This document shows, one piece after another, positions 1-8,486 of a stretch of DNA of 64,000 nt. Position numbers and translations under genes: made by a program. The notes below the pieces were generated by a model, which made no database searches, was not told the origin of the DNA, and saw only the letters and a program-made list of their open reading frames with translations. The stretch's first letter is position 1. Each line of letters opens with the position of its first letter. The stretch is from Pseudomonas fluorescens. Lineage in GTDB: Bacteria > Pseudomonadota > Gammaproteobacteria > Pseudomonadales > Pseudomonadaceae. The DNA lies in assembly GCF_902498195.1 (NCBI RefSeq), contig NZ_CABVIY010000004.1:248001-312000 (forward strand), in the 5' to 3' direction.

Positions 1-179
1 CTGTTCCATCCAAGCCTGAGCCAGGTTCGGACGAGACTGAGCTGGATCCCAAAGATCCCAGCAAATATGACCCTTTAAAGAAACCTGCCGATGATCAACC
101 AGATGACTGGAAAGATCGCGGGGAAAGGGTGACGCCAGAGGCGGATGAAGAAACGCCGCTATCAGACGATATGCGATAG
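1..179 (+). CDS. Acidic phage protein, C-terminal part (truncated by window edge)
   Basis: An open frame runs from the first bases to a TAG at 177-179, giving at least 58 residues rich in Asp, Glu, Pro and Lys and ending in DDMR. No start lies inside the window. It is immediately followed by a strong terminator. The composition resembles the next gene (308-613), so the two may be related low-complexity acidic phage proteins. No family was recognised and no function is assigned. Confidence 0.6.
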   Translation, partial: VPSKPEPGSDETELDPKDPSKYDPLKKPADDQPDDWKDRGERVTPEADEETPLSDDMR

Positions 180-186
180 GAGAGAA

Positions 187-212
187 AGCCCGGCCAGCAA
201 GCCGGGTTTTTT
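187..212 (+). terminator. Rho-independent terminator
   Basis: Stem CCCGGC (189-194) and GCCGGG (201-206) with a 6-base loop, followed by six T. It ends the acidic gene at the left edge. Confidence 0.85.
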
Positions 213-307
213 GTGTCCGCCGTTCGTCTAAGGTGGGGCACTCGTAATGCTTTGGTGTCTCTCAATTTTAAGCGCAGAAATCCTGCGCAGCTGATTGGAG
301 AGCCGCC

Positions 308-613
308 ATGGACATTGACGAGAACGCACCTGGCAACAAATCGCAGCAGCCCGAAACACGTACGACAGACAATGAAACTGGCCACGATCCCAATCGGAAT
401 CAGTCAGAGGTTCTATTGCCGTCGGACGACGAATCTCCCGTCGATGAGGATATGGCGGACGTTGCTGCCACCAACTCGGTATCGAGCGAGCATCCCGAAG
501 CTGGAACAAACGGTCACGCCGATGATCCGGACGCCGACCCGCAGCTGAACGATCAGGACGATGTTAAAGAGGCCCGCGGTGTACCCGCGAGTGACCCTGA
601 GTCAGGCGCCTGA
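308..613 (+). CDS. Acidic low-complexity phage protein
   Basis: 101 residues, strongly acidic, rich in Asp, Glu, Asn and Pro, with no hydrophobic core, so probably disordered. The start has TTGGAGAG a few bases upstream. It lies between two terminators and so is a single-gene unit. The compositional likeness to the truncated gene upstream suggests a duplicated or related pair. No family was recognised; a DNA-mimic or anti-host role can be imagined for such charge, but nothing in the sequence proves it. Confidence 0.6.
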   Translation: MDIDENAPGNKSQQPETRTTDNETGHDPNRNQSEVLLPSDDESPVDEDMADVAATNSVSSEHPEAGTNGHADDPDADPQLNDQDDVKEARGVPASDPESGA

Positions 614-635
614 ACCAGCACAAGAAATTCCACAA

Positions 636-658
636 GCCCGCCTTAGCGCGGGTTTTTT
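636..658 (+). terminator. Rho-independent terminator
   Basis: CCCGC (637-641) pairs with GCGGG (648-652) across a 6-base loop and is followed by TTTTTT. It closes the 308-613 gene. Confidence 0.85.
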
Positions 659-712
659 CTTTTTCGGATCGACATCCATTGCCCGCTCGTAACGGGCGCT
701 TTTATTCGATGC

Positions 713-1138
713 CTATGCCGCTTCCACCGACACGGTAAGACGTTTACCCAGAGCCGCCAATGCAGCCTCAAGTGCTTCCAGTTTGGTGCCGTGCATGAAA
801 TCGACCAGGCGATCCCCTTGGCTCTGACTGACGCTCAGCAGGCGGCACAGATCGGCCTTGCGCAGACCTTTTTCCATCATGGTGTTCCACAGTTCGATCT
901 TCGCCACCGTGAGAGCGGAGAGGCGCACCACGGGTTGGCCTTCGGCTGGTGCAGGGGCGTGGGGGATGGCTCGACGCTGATCGACGTAGATCGACAGCGC
1001 AGCAGGCATCAAAAGACCGGCCTCGGTCAGAGCTTCGGCCAGGTCATCACCGGCGGCATTGAACTCCGGGATGGTGTCGCAGGTAAGCGCGACCCCTGGA
1101 GTGTCTTCGGTGTGCACTGTTACTGGGTAGTCAAACAT
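713..1138 (-). CDS. hicB: HicB family antitoxin
   Basis: 141 residues. The N-terminal half has the HicB fold signature (MFDYPVTVHTEDTPG..., then an acidic IPEFNAAGDD stretch and a long helix EALTEAGLLMPAAL). The C-terminal half carries a helix-turn-helix-like segment (LRKADLCRLLSVSQSQGDRL) typical of DNA-binding HicB. HicB neutralises the HicA mRNA interferase and represses its own operon. It lies downstream of hicA on the same strand with a 78-base gap and has a GGGAGGG ribosome site. This hicA-hicB order is the usual one. In a prophage such a module may serve stability or exclusion; that is inference. Confidence 0.9.
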   Translation of the reverse strand: MFDYPVTVHTEDTPGVALTCDTIPEFNAAGDDLAEALTEAGLLMPAALSIYVDQRRAIPHAPAPAEGQPVVRLSALTVAKIELWNTMMEKGLRKADLCRLLSVSQSQGDRLVDFMHGTKLEALEAALAALGKRLTVSVEAA

Positions 1139-1216
1139 TTCTGGCCCTCCCTCGGGCGACCTTGTGAGTGATGTTTGTAAGGCGAGGTGATGAATCTCGC
1201 GAAACGGTGTAGGGGC

Positions 1217-1399
1217 TCACTTGAGCCCCAGTTGTTTGATGATTCCTCTCCGGGTTCCTTCTTTCATTTCCTTTGCACCGTGATCCGGAAAGATCGTCTG
1301 TTTGCCTTCGTAGTAGATTTTGAAGTGGCTCGTTCCGTTGAGCGATTCGAACCTAACTCCTCTGGCCTTTAACCACCGTTTGAATTCGCTGTACTTCAT
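1217..1399 (-). CDS. hicA: HicA family mRNA interferase toxin
   Basis: 60 residues beginning MKYSEFKRWL, with the compact double-stranded RNA-binding-like HicA fold and the conserved catalytic His in GTSHFK (His25). HicA cleaves mRNA independently of the ribosome and is held inactive by HicB. The short start at 1399 is chosen because it gives the normal family length, it has AGGCGAGGTG just upstream, and the perfect inverted repeat thought to be its operator lies upstream of it. A longer frame reading back to 1552 would run through that operator. Confidence 0.92.
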   Translation of the reverse strand: MKYSEFKRWLKARGVRFESLNGTSHFKIYYEGKQTIFPDHGAKEMKEGTRRGIIKQLGLK

Positions 1400-1426
1400 C
1401 ACCTCGCCTCGTTGTTGTGTGAGTTC

Positions 1427-1468
1427 AGTATACAGCAAATTTGGTATGTGTATAGCAAATTTGCTGTA
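1427..1468. promoter_or_regulatory. Probable hicAB operator-promoter (13-bp inverted repeat)
   Basis: TACAGCAAATTTG (1431-1443) and CAAATTTGCTGTA (1456-1468) are exact reverse complements separated by 12 bases. The arm nearest hicA overlaps a TATACT-like -10 on the minus strand (1427-1432), so a bound protein would block transcription of hicA-hicB. Autorepression by HicB through such repeats is established for the family; binding here is inferred. Confidence 0.72.
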
Positions 1469-1615
1469 TTTGTAGAATTGAGCCTCGGCGGCTGCCGGGG
1501 CCTTCCTGTTTCCGGCTCCCATGCCTGCCTCCTTGCTTCGAGCGGATGGCATCGCATAGGGAGCCGGACCTATTCCATCGCCGAGATCCCCGAGGCGCGC
1601 ATGAGATCACTACCT

Positions 1616-2008
1616 ATGTCCGAGCCCGGCCCATTGACCGCCGCTGGCGGGATTGCGTTGTACAAACTTGGGGCCTTTGGCTTCGTCGCGGTATTGGCTG
1701 CTGTTGTCGTCATGGCGATGACGCTGCCCAAGACCGTGCGCGAGTTCGTTGTCGCCATGATCAGCACCACGGTCTCCAGTATCTGCGGCGGTGCCTTCGT
1801 GGTGCGCTGGCTGGGGATTGGTGACTGGGCGAATGATGACGTAGGCCTGATCGCCATCGGCGGGGTGATCTTCGTGTGTGGCTTGCCGGCCTGGGTGCTG
1901 GTTCGCGCCTGGTTCAAGTGGGCCGAGAAGCGCCGGGACAAGGATCTGGGTGAGATCGCTCAGGACCTGGCCGAGATTCGCCGGAACCTGAATGGTGCGG
2001 GTCAGTAG
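1616..2008 (+). CDS. Holin-like phage membrane protein
   Basis: 131 residues. It begins MSEPGPLTAAGG and has three hydrophobic segments (roughly residues 15-36, 42-62 and 72-97), followed by a charged tail (KWAEKRRDKDLGEIAQDL). This layout fits the putative holin or holin-like proteins commonly placed next to the packaging genes in Pseudomonas prophages. A holin would form inner-membrane lesions that release the endolysin encoded at 29.2 kb. An alternative in-frame ATG at 1601 has a GAGG sequence 5 bases upstream and cannot be excluded. Function is inferred from topology and position. Confidence 0.6.
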   Translation: MSEPGPLTAAGGIALYKLGAFGFVAVLAAVVVMAMTLPKTVREFVVAMISTTVSSICGGAFVVRWLGIGDWANDDVGLIAIGGVIFVCGLPAWVLVRAWFKWAEKRRDKDLGEIAQDLAEIRRNLNGAGQ

Positions 2009-2061
2009 GTCGCGACACGTTTTGCGCATCAGCAAATTGTGTCGCGAAATTGGAGAGCGGT

Positions 2062-2250
2062 ATGACCAACATCACTCGATTGCGTCACGCATTACCTCTG
2101 AGTCCCGCCATCAACAAGGCGGTCACTGAACTGGACGCCACCATCGCTAAGGCGATCGATGCTGCCAAGGCTGCCGGACTGCCTCAAGGCCTAATCGTTG
2201 CCGTGTTGCACGGGCACGCCCAGCTGCAGACGAACATCATGATGAGTTGA
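2062..2250 (+). CDS. Small phage protein, unknown
   Basis: 62 residues, starting MTNITRLRHALP, with a central amphipathic helix rich in Ala and a GLPQGLIVAVLHGHAQLQT stretch. The ATG at 2062 is preceded by GGAGAG; an in-frame TTG at 2050 falls inside that ribosome site and is rejected. It follows the holin-like gene by 53 bases and may share its transcript. I recall short proteins of this kind in Pseudomonas prophages but know no function. Confidence 0.6.
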   Translation: MTNITRLRHALPLSPAINKAVTELDATIAKAIDAAKAAGLPQGLIVAVLHGHAQLQTNIMMS

Positions 2251-2436
2251 ATCGGGAACCAGCAGCAGGGTGATGAAGATGATTGCTCGAATGTAATTAC
2301 GCATGGGCAAAGCCTTGAGGTGAGTTGAATTTCACCTTCCGGTATTTCGAGATTTGATGCATCTCAACTCAATGCACTTGCTATCACCTCTCTTTCAATC
2401 TCAGCTTTATGTGCCCTGAGACTACCTATGACAACT

Positions 2437-2486
2437 AAGCAACCCGACTGGGAGGCGATCGAATGAGCCTGCCCGTCGGGTTGCTT
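2437..2486 (-). terminator. Long hairpin, probable terminator of the 46-residue gene
   Basis: AAGCAACCCGAC (2437-2448) and GTCGGGTTGCTT (2475-2486) are perfect 12-base complements, with a partly paired 26-base loop (GGGAGGC against GCCTGCCC). It begins 5 bases beyond the stop of the minus-strand gene ending at 2492. The T tract on that strand is short, so termination may be partial. Confidence 0.55.
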
Positions 2487-2491
2487 TGGAG

Positions 2492-2632
2492 TTAAGAGTT
2501 GAACACCAGCCTAAGGGTGGTCACCCCCAGCATGAGTATCAGTACAGTGTTGATGGTAAAAAGTTTTTTCACGTAGGGCCAAGTAAGCCACGTGAAAACG
2601 ATGATTAGGATGGCGATCAGTGTGTTGCTCAT
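2492..2632 (-). CDS. 46-residue two-span membrane protein, unknown
   Basis: MSNTLIAILIIVFTW begins the first hydrophobic segment (residues 4-19). A basic turn (YVKKLF) follows, then a second hydrophobic segment (about residues 27-43). The minus-strand ATG has GGAG 8 bases upstream, and a long hairpin follows the stop. Size and hairpin topology resemble small phage membrane proteins such as holins, pinholins or superinfection-exclusion peptides. Its position opposite the holin-like gene is compatible with a lysis role, but no family was recognised. Confidence 0.5.
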   Translation of the reverse strand: MSNTLIAILIIVFTWLTWPYVKKLFTINTVLILMLGVTTLRLVFNS

Positions 2633-2799
2633 GAGGTAGCTCCTTTATTTGGAGTCCTCATTTTCCCTGCGCGTTGAGCCATTAGGTCGCGCTTTCAGGT
2701 CGCTTTTGGTGTTGAATTGAAGGGGAGACCTGGATCACGTGTGGGGCCCAGCCAAGTAACTCGGACAGGCCATACTCCGCTTTGACTAGCAGGTAACCG

Positions 2800-3414
2800 A
2801 TGGACAGACCTACACCACCTCTGTCACTTCTTGAGCTATCCGACGTCGGTATACGCCTGATTCCAGCACCTGAGGTCTGGGAGTGGCTCCAGTCCGAAAT
2901 CCTTGCCGATACCGGCAGCATCCACAACGAAGACCATGCCCATCTGCTGGATGCCGACATACGCGTGATGTGGGCATCCGCTGCGTTCGCCAAGAAGGGT
3001 CGCACCGTAGTGGGCCAAGCCGAGCAGGTAGCGTTCCGTGCGGGTGGCTGGCAGAAGGCTCGGATGGAGCAGCAGATGATTGATTGGTTCGGCGATGTGC
3101 CGACCTACATCATCACTCTGGCTGCCGATTACTGCGCTCAGTGTTCCGATGCTGACTTCTGCGCACTGGTCGAGCACGAGCTCTACCACATTGCCCAGGC
3201 CAAAGATCAGTACGGTGCACCCAAGTTCACCAAGGAAGGCGCGCCCAAGCTTGAGATGCGTGGACACGACGTCGAAGAGTTCGTCGGTGTGGTTCGTCGC
3301 TACGGCGCGAGCGCTGATGTCCAGGCGCTGGTGGATGCTGCAAACAGTCCTGCCGAGGTGGGGAAATTGAACATATCGAGGGCCTGCGGCACCTGTCTGC
3401 TCAAGTCGGCCTGA
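2800..3414 (+). CDS. Putative phage metallopeptidase
   Basis: 204 residues with an HExxH-type zinc motif, HELYH, near residues 126-130, preceded by FCALVEHE and followed by IAQAKDQ. This fits the putative phage metallopeptidase family (PF18894-type), which in many Pseudomonas phages sits just before the small terminase. Its substrate is unknown. The ATG at 2800 opens a frame in which the whole conserved region lies. It is 30 bases upstream of the terminase small subunit and probably co-transcribed with the packaging genes. Confidence 0.75.
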   Translation: MDRPTPPLSLLELSDVGIRLIPAPEVWEWLQSEILADTGSIHNEDHAHLLDADIRVMWASAAFAKKGRTVVGQAEQVAFRAGGWQKARMEQQMIDWFGDVPTYIITLAADYCAQCSDADFCALVEHELYHIAQAKDQYGAPKFTKEGAPKLEMRGHDVEEFVGVVRRYGASADVQALVDAANSPAEVGKLNISRACGTCLLKSA

Positions 3415-3444
3415 CTTTGACAGCACTTTGACGGATGCCCATCT

Positions 3445-3921
3445 ATGGCCGCACTCAGAGACGAGGTGAAAGCCTTTGTAGTACAGGCGCTGGCCTGCTT
3501 TGACACGCCATCCCAGGTGGTGGCGTCTGTCAAAGCGGAGTTTGGCCTGGATGTTTCCCGCCAGCAGTGCGAGGCATACGACCCAACCAAGTATGTCGGT
3601 CGCAATCTCCATCTGAGGTGGAAGACGCTGTTCGAAGACACGCGCGCTCGGTTCCGCGAAGAAACTGCTGACATCCCAATCGCCAATCGAGCGTATCGAC
3701 TTCGCACGCTGGGTCGCATGGCGGAGAAGGCCGAGAACATGAAGAACATGGCGCTGACCGCTCAGCTGTTGGAGCAGGCGGCCAAAGAGGTGGGTGATGT
3801 TTACGTGAATCGCCGCCTTGAACCAGAGAAACCCCTTGGCTCCCAAGCGGACCAGCAGCACGCGGTTGCTGAGTACACGTTGGAGCCCGATGAGCATGTC
3901 CCGACTACCCCGTACCTATGA
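3445..3921 (+). CDS. Terminase small subunit (DUF2280 type)
   Basis: 158 residues. MAALRDEVKAFVVQALACFDTPSQV starts a helical N-terminal DNA-recognition domain, followed by VKAEFGLDVSRQQCEAYDP, matching the DUF2280 family of phage small terminases. The small subunit recognises the packaging site on concatemeric phage DNA and recruits the large subunit. The C-terminal 32 bases overlap the start of the large subunit gene, so the two are probably translated together. Confidence 0.82.
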   Translation: MAALRDEVKAFVVQALACFDTPSQVVASVKAEFGLDVSRQQCEAYDPTKYVGRNLHLRWKTLFEDTRARFREETADIPIANRAYRLRTLGRMAEKAENMKNMALTAQLLEQAAKEVGDVYVNRRLEPEKPLGSQADQQHAVAEYTLEPDEHVPTTPYL

Positions 3922-5212
3922 CCCGCCGGTAAAGCTCACGCCGAAACAGGCGAACATCTATGTCTGGGGCTTCCAGCCTGAGGCGCGCTTTCGTGATGCG
4001 GTCTGTGGACGCCGTTTCGGCAAGACCTTTCTCGGCAAGGCAGAGATGCGCCGCGCGGCCAGGCTGGCAGCAGAGTGGGGTGTTAGCGTTGAAGACGAGA
4101 TTTGGTACGGGGCGCCAACGTTCAAGCAGGCCAAACGCGTGTTCTGGCGTCGTCTCAAGCAAGCGATCCCTGAGGCATGGCGCGCAACTCGGCCGAACGA
4201 GACGGAGTGCTCCATTACCCTGAAGTCCGGTCACGTCATGCGCGTGGTCGGGCTGGACAATTACGACAACCTGCGGGGCTCTGGTCTTTTCTTTGTCCTA
4301 GTAGACGAATGGGCGGACTGCCCGTGGGAGGCGTGGGAGGAAGTTCTGCGACCGATGCTCTCGACCTGTCAGTACACGCTTCCAGGTGGGCAGCAACGAA
4401 AAGGCGGTCATGCGCTGCGGATCGGCACGCCAAAAGGCTTCAACCACTGCTACGACACGTTTCAGGATGGCAGACCCGGGCATGAGCCTGACCATAAGAG
4501 CTGGCTCTATACCTCGCTCGACGGCGGCAACGTCCCCGCAGAGGAGTTGGATGCGGCCCGTCGCAAGATGGACCCCCGCACGTTCCGGCAGGAATACGAG
4601 GCGAGCTTTGAAAACTATGCCGGCGTCGTCTACTACACGTTCAACCGTGAGGCGAACCGGACTAGCGAAACCATTAAGCGCGGCGAAGCCCTGCATATCG
4701 GTATGGACTTCAACGTCATGAATATGGCGGCGGTGGTGCATGTCGTTCGTGATGATCTGCCCTTGGCGCTCAGCGAGTTCGCGGACGTGCGAGACACGCC
4801 CGAGATGATCGAGAAGATCAAATTGCGCTTTCCAGATCACAGCATCGCGGTCTACCCAGATGCCAGCGGCCAGAACACCAGCAGCAAAAGCGCGAGCGAG
4901 TCGGACCTGTCATTGCTCAGGAAGGCGGGATTCACGGTGATCGTCGATTCAACCAACCCGGCAGTGAAGGATCGGGTCAACGCCATGTGCGCGATGTTCG
5001 CCAACACCTATGGCGACCGGCGCTACCTGGTGAACGTTGATCAATGCCCGAAATACACGCAGAGCCTTGAGCGCCAGATTTACAACGACAAGGGCGAGCC
5101 CGATAAGAAGGCCGGTTATGACCACATGGTTGATGCTCCGGGCTACTTCATTGCCAAGCGCTTCCCGATCAAAACAATCGTCACTTCCATCAAAATGGGA
5201 TACGCCCGATGA
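3890..5212 (+). CDS. Terminase large subunit
   Basis: 440 residues. The ATPase half has a Walker A variant CGRRFGKTF (residues 39-47) and a Walker B segment FFVLVDEWAD (about 135-144). The nuclease half begins near HIGMDFNVMN (about residue 268), with the first metal-binding Asp, and continues through AVYPDASGQ. It packages DNA into proheads using ATP and cuts the concatemer. The start at ATG AGC ATG is chosen because it has TGGAGC just upstream; longer readings only extend into the small-subunit gene. The stop overlaps the portal ATG (ATGA). Confidence 0.92.
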   Translation: MSMSRLPRTYDPPVKLTPKQANIYVWGFQPEARFRDAVCGRRFGKTFLGKAEMRRAARLAAEWGVSVEDEIWYGAPTFKQAKRVFWRRLKQAIPEAWRATRPNETECSITLKSGHVMRVVGLDNYDNLRGSGLFFVLVDEWADCPWEAWEEVLRPMLSTCQYTLPGGQQRKGGHALRIGTPKGFNHCYDTFQDGRPGHEPDHKSWLYTSLDGGNVPAEELDAARRKMDPRTFRQEYEASFENYAGVVYYTFNREANRTSETIKRGEALHIGMDFNVMNMAAVVHVVRDDLPLALSEFADVRDTPEMIEKIKLRFPDHSIAVYPDASGQNTSSKSASESDLSLLRKAGFTVIVDSTNPAVKDRVNAMCAMFANTYGDRRYLVNVDQCPKYTQSLERQIYNDKGEPDKKAGYDHMVDAPGYFIAKRFPIKTIVTSIKMGYAR

Positions 5213-6621
5213 GCAACGATGTCTCCTACAAACGGGCGGACTACATAGAAGTACTGGACCGCTGGGCGACCGTGCGCGATGTCTGCGCCGGCCAGCATCG
5301 AGTTGTTTCTCGGCTCCCATATATCAACGCACACGATAAATCGCCCGAGAATACCGACCGAAACAAGGCGTACCGCGAGCGTGCGGTGTTCAAAAACGCC
5401 ACTGGCCATACACGCAATGGTTTGCTGGGCCTGGCCTTCCACAAGGACCCGACGCTAACTGCCCCAAAGAAACTGGAGTACTTGCAGGACAACGCCAATG
5501 GCTCTGGTGTGAGCATCTATCAGCACTCACAAGGCACCCTCGAAAAGGTTCTTGAGGCCGGGCGGCACGGGCTATATGTCGATTATCACCAGGACGATGG
5601 CGTTGGCGGTCACTCCGTGATCCTGTCGTACTGCGCCGAGGACATCATCAACTGGCGCACCGGCATGGTTAACGGTCACACCGTGCTGACGCTGGTTGTG
5701 CTGCGCGAGATGCTAGAAATTGAAGACGGTTTCGGTTTCAAGGTGGTCGAGCAATTCCGTGAACTCGCTCTTGAGTCGGACGGTTTCGTCTGTCGGGTTT
5801 GGCGCCGGTCCGGCCCAAGAGGCGGCGGGCCACTTGAGGTCACGGCCACATTCGCACCAGAGGGCATTACCGGGCGCCTCAAGGAAATCCCATTCACCTT
5901 TGTCGGTGCACAGAACAACGATCCGAGCATTGATGAGTCGCCGCTGTATGACATTGCCATGATCAACCTGGGTCATTACCGGAACAGTGCTGACTATGAA
6001 GACAGCGTCTTCTGGTGTGGCCAGGCGCAGCCGTACATCTCTGGGCTCGATGACCAGTGGCGCGACCATATGGAGAAAAACGGCGTCTATGTTGGCTCGC
6101 GCGCGCCGATGCTGCTTCCGGCCGGCGGCGCCTTCGCCTATGCGCAGCCTTTGCCGAACACCTTGGTCAAGGAGGCCATGGCCGATAAAAACCAAATGAT
6201 GATCGAGTTGGGTGCCCGCATGGTCGTTGCATCACTGGCTGCCAAGACGGCAACTGAATCCCGCGGCGACCAATCTGCATCGACTTCGGTGCTGGCCGGC
6301 TGCGTGGCAAACGTCAGCGAGGCTTATACCCGGGCAATCATGTGGTGTGGCCAGTACATGGGCATCACCGACAAGGTTGCCTATCAGATCAACCAAGAGT
6401 TTGTTGAGCTGACGGCTGATCCGCAGATGATCACCGCGCTTGTTGGGCTCTGGCAGAACGGCGGTTTCGCGAAAGCGGACCTGCGCATGTATCTGCGCAA
6501 GCTGGGACTGATCGCTCCTGAGCGCACCGACATGCAAATTGATGAAGAGATCGACGGCGATGGTACGGGTTTGAACCTCGACAAGGTGGACGACAATGGC
6601 AACAGCACCGGTACTGATTGA
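5209..6621 (+). CDS. Portal protein (DUF4055 type)
   Basis: 470 residues, starting MSNDVSYKRADYIEVLDRW, with the RNKAYRERAVFKNATGHTRNGLLG region typical of DUF4055 portals. The portal forms the dodecameric vertex through which DNA enters and leaves the capsid. It overlaps the terminase stop by 4 bases, indicating translational coupling, and its end overlaps the next head gene by 26 bases. The acidic C-terminus (DEEIDGDGTGLNLDKVDD) is usual for the family. Confidence 0.9.
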   Translation: MSNDVSYKRADYIEVLDRWATVRDVCAGQHRVVSRLPYINAHDKSPENTDRNKAYRERAVFKNATGHTRNGLLGLAFHKDPTLTAPKKLEYLQDNANGSGVSIYQHSQGTLEKVLEAGRHGLYVDYHQDDGVGGHSVILSYCAEDIINWRTGMVNGHTVLTLVVLREMLEIEDGFGFKVVEQFRELALESDGFVCRVWRRSGPRGGGPLEVTATFAPEGITGRLKEIPFTFVGAQNNDPSIDESPLYDIAMINLGHYRNSADYEDSVFWCGQAQPYISGLDDQWRDHMEKNGVYVGSRAPMLLPAGGAFAYAQPLPNTLVKEAMADKNQMMIELGARMVVASLAAKTATESRGDQSASTSVLAGCVANVSEAYTRAIMWCGQYMGITDKVAYQINQEFVELTADPQMITALVGLWQNGGFAKADLRMYLRKLGLIAPERTDMQIDEEIDGDGTGLNLDKVDDNGNSTGTD

Positions 6622-7663
6622 GGCAACCATTCGCCACCAGGTGATGCTTGAGCAGTTGAAGTCGGGTGAGGCGGAGAAGATCGCCAAGTACCTGCGCGAA
6701 ATCGACAAAGTAGTCCGCGATCAGTTGAGTCGCGGCGACCTCACCGAATGGGGCAGGGATCGGTTTGAGAAGATGCTCGCAGAGGTCGACGGGCAGATTC
6801 TTGCCATCTACGCGCGGTATGCGCGACAGCTCAATAGCGACTTGGTGGATATCGCCGAGTACGAGGCGGCATTCGAGACGCGCAGCCTGGATCAGGTATT
6901 GGTCAACTACTCCGCTGTTGCTCCGACGTTGCCGGCATTGCGGGCGGCTATCAAGGCCAGGCCTTTGCAAGTTCAGGGCGCTGGTGGTGGAAAGCTGCTG
7001 GATTCGTTCGTTGAGGACTGGACCAGCACGGAGCGCAGCAGGATCATCAATGCAATTCGCCTCGGCTTCAGTCAGGGGCTGACCAACTTCCAGATTATTC
7101 AATCGATTCGCGGAACGAAAGCGGCGAACTACAGCGACGGCATTCTGGCGATCAACTCCAGAAACGCCGATGCCATCGTTCGAACCGCTGTTCAGCATGT
7201 ATCGAACGTGGCGCGTTTTGAGACCTGGGCCGCCAATCGTGATGTCGTCACCGGCTACCGATGGGTTTCAACCCTCGACAGCCGGACGACTCAGGTATGC
7301 CGATCGCTTGATGGTCGCGTGTTCAGCATGGGTAACGGGCCCATGCCGCCGGCGCACATCCGCTGTCGGTCAACGACTGCCGCAGAACTCGATGCGCGTT
7401 TCGACTTTTTGAAGAAGGGCGCCACTCGATCGAGCAAGGACGGCTATATCGATGCCGATCTGACGTATTACGACTGGCTCGCCAAGCAGCCTGCTTCCTT
7501 TCAGGATCAAGCTATCGGCAAGGCCCGTGGCAAGTTGTTCCGTGATGGCGGTCTCTCGGTTGAGCGCTTCACAGCGCTGCAACTCGATCGACGATTCAAA
7601 CCTCTGACGCTGGAACAGCTGAAGGCTATCGAGCCCTTGGCGTTCGAGCGGGCAGGGATCTAA
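6596..7663 (+). CDS. MuF/SPP1 gp7-like minor head protein
   Basis: 355 residues. The C-terminal half holds the conserved head-morphogenesis motif: YRWVSTLDSRTTQVCRSLDG, then MPPAHIRCRSTT (about residues 215-262), with the paired Cys and His seen in SPP1 gp7/Mu gpF proteins. These proteins are internal minor head components bound to the portal and may enter the host with the DNA. The 26-base overlap with the portal gene supports co-translation. A terminator follows immediately. Confidence 0.85.
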   Translation: MATAPVLIEATIRHQVMLEQLKSGEAEKIAKYLREIDKVVRDQLSRGDLTEWGRDRFEKMLAEVDGQILAIYARYARQLNSDLVDIAEYEAAFETRSLDQVLVNYSAVAPTLPALRAAIKARPLQVQGAGGGKLLDSFVEDWTSTERSRIINAIRLGFSQGLTNFQIIQSIRGTKAANYSDGILAINSRNADAIVRTAVQHVSNVARFETWAANRDVVTGYRWVSTLDSRTTQVCRSLDGRVFSMGNGPMPPAHIRCRSTTAAELDARFDFLKKGATRSSKDGYIDADLTYYDWLAKQPASFQDQAIGKARGKLFRDGGLSVERFTALQLDRRFKPLTLEQLKAIEPLAFERAGI

Positions 7664-7681
7664 GAAAAAGCTTTTATAACG

Positions 7682-7702
7682 CCGCCTCCGGGCGGTTTTT
7701 TT
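7682..7702 (+). terminator. Rho-independent terminator
   Basis: CCGCC and GGCGG around a 3-4 base loop followed by seven T, directly after the minor head gene. It separates the packaging/portal unit from scaffold and capsid. Confidence 0.8.
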
Positions 7703-7745
7703 ATGCCTGCAAAGCGGGCAGACCAAACCCAAGGGGTGCATCAGC

Positions 7746-8474
7746 GTGGCAGAAGAAACCGAAATCGACCTGGAAAACCCGGCAGTAAAGGCCGCTATCG
7801 CGACTGCCGTCGAAGCATCCGTCTCCGGGCTGAAAACCAAGAACACCGAGCTGCTCGGCAAGCTCAAAGACACCACCAGCAAGCTCTCGCAATTCGAAAC
7901 CCAGTTTGAAGGCATCGATATCGACGCCGTCAAAGGGCTACTGAGTCGTGCCGGCCAGGACGAAGAAACCAAGCTGCTGACTGAGGGCAAGGTGGACGAG
8001 GTCTTCAACCGCCGAACCGAGCGCCTTCGCGGCGACTACGACAAGCAGTTGAAGACTATCAGTGAGCGCGCTGAGAAGGCCGAGTCCTTCGCTGCCAAGT
8101 TCCAGGGCAAAGTTCTGGGTGACTCGGTACGCAGTGCAGCACTGAAGGCCGGCGCACTGCCGGAAGCAACCGACGACATCATCCTACGCGCCAAAGGCGT
8201 GTTCACCCTGAATGAAGATGGCGAAGCCGTCGCCACTGATGAGTCGGGCCAGACCATCCTTGGCAAAGACGGCAAGACCCCTCTGACCCCGCTCGAATGG
8301 GCGGAGTCTCTGCGCGAAAGCGCGCCTCATCTGTGGCCAAGGGCTTCAGGAACATTTGCCCCGGGCGGGGGTGGCGGCAAGGCTGCATTCAAGCGCTCCG
8401 AAATGACTTCCGAGCAGAAGCGCGATTTCCAGCGCAAGCACGGCCAAACCGCATATCTGCAATTGCCCAAATAA
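7746..8474 (+). CDS. Phage scaffolding protein
   Basis: 242 residues, acidic N-terminus (MAEETEIDLENPAVK) then a long coiled-coil-prone region (residues about 20-130) and a Gly-rich linker (FAPGGGGGKAAF) before a short C-terminal helix. This is the usual build of capsid scaffolds, which guide assembly of the coat protein and are then expelled. It lies 12 bases upstream of the capsid gene. The assignment rests on coiled-coil content, position and size rather than on a catalytic motif. Confidence 0.75.
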   Translation: MAEETEIDLENPAVKAAIATAVEASVSGLKTKNTELLGKLKDTTSKLSQFETQFEGIDIDAVKGLLSRAGQDEETKLLTEGKVDEVFNRRTERLRGDYDKQLKTISERAEKAESFAAKFQGKVLGDSVRSAALKAGALPEATDDIILRAKGVFTLNEDGEAVATDESGQTILGKDGKTPLTPLEWAESLRESAPHLWPRASGTFAPGGGGGKAAFKRSEMTSEQKRDFQRKHGQTAYLQLPK

Positions 8475-8486
8475 GGGGATTGACCC

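Noticed and set aside
2194-2304. 37-residue minus-strand frame starting MRNYIRAIIFITLLL
   Set aside because: It looks like a signal-anchor start but runs into the antisense of the plus-strand gene at 2062-2250, with a poor ribosome site; possibly a gene remnant, not supported enough to list.
2836-3897. Long 353-residue minus-strand frame opposite the metallopeptidase and small terminase
   Set aside because: Antisense shadow of GC-rich genes; no protein-family features, while both plus-strand genes have clear motifs.
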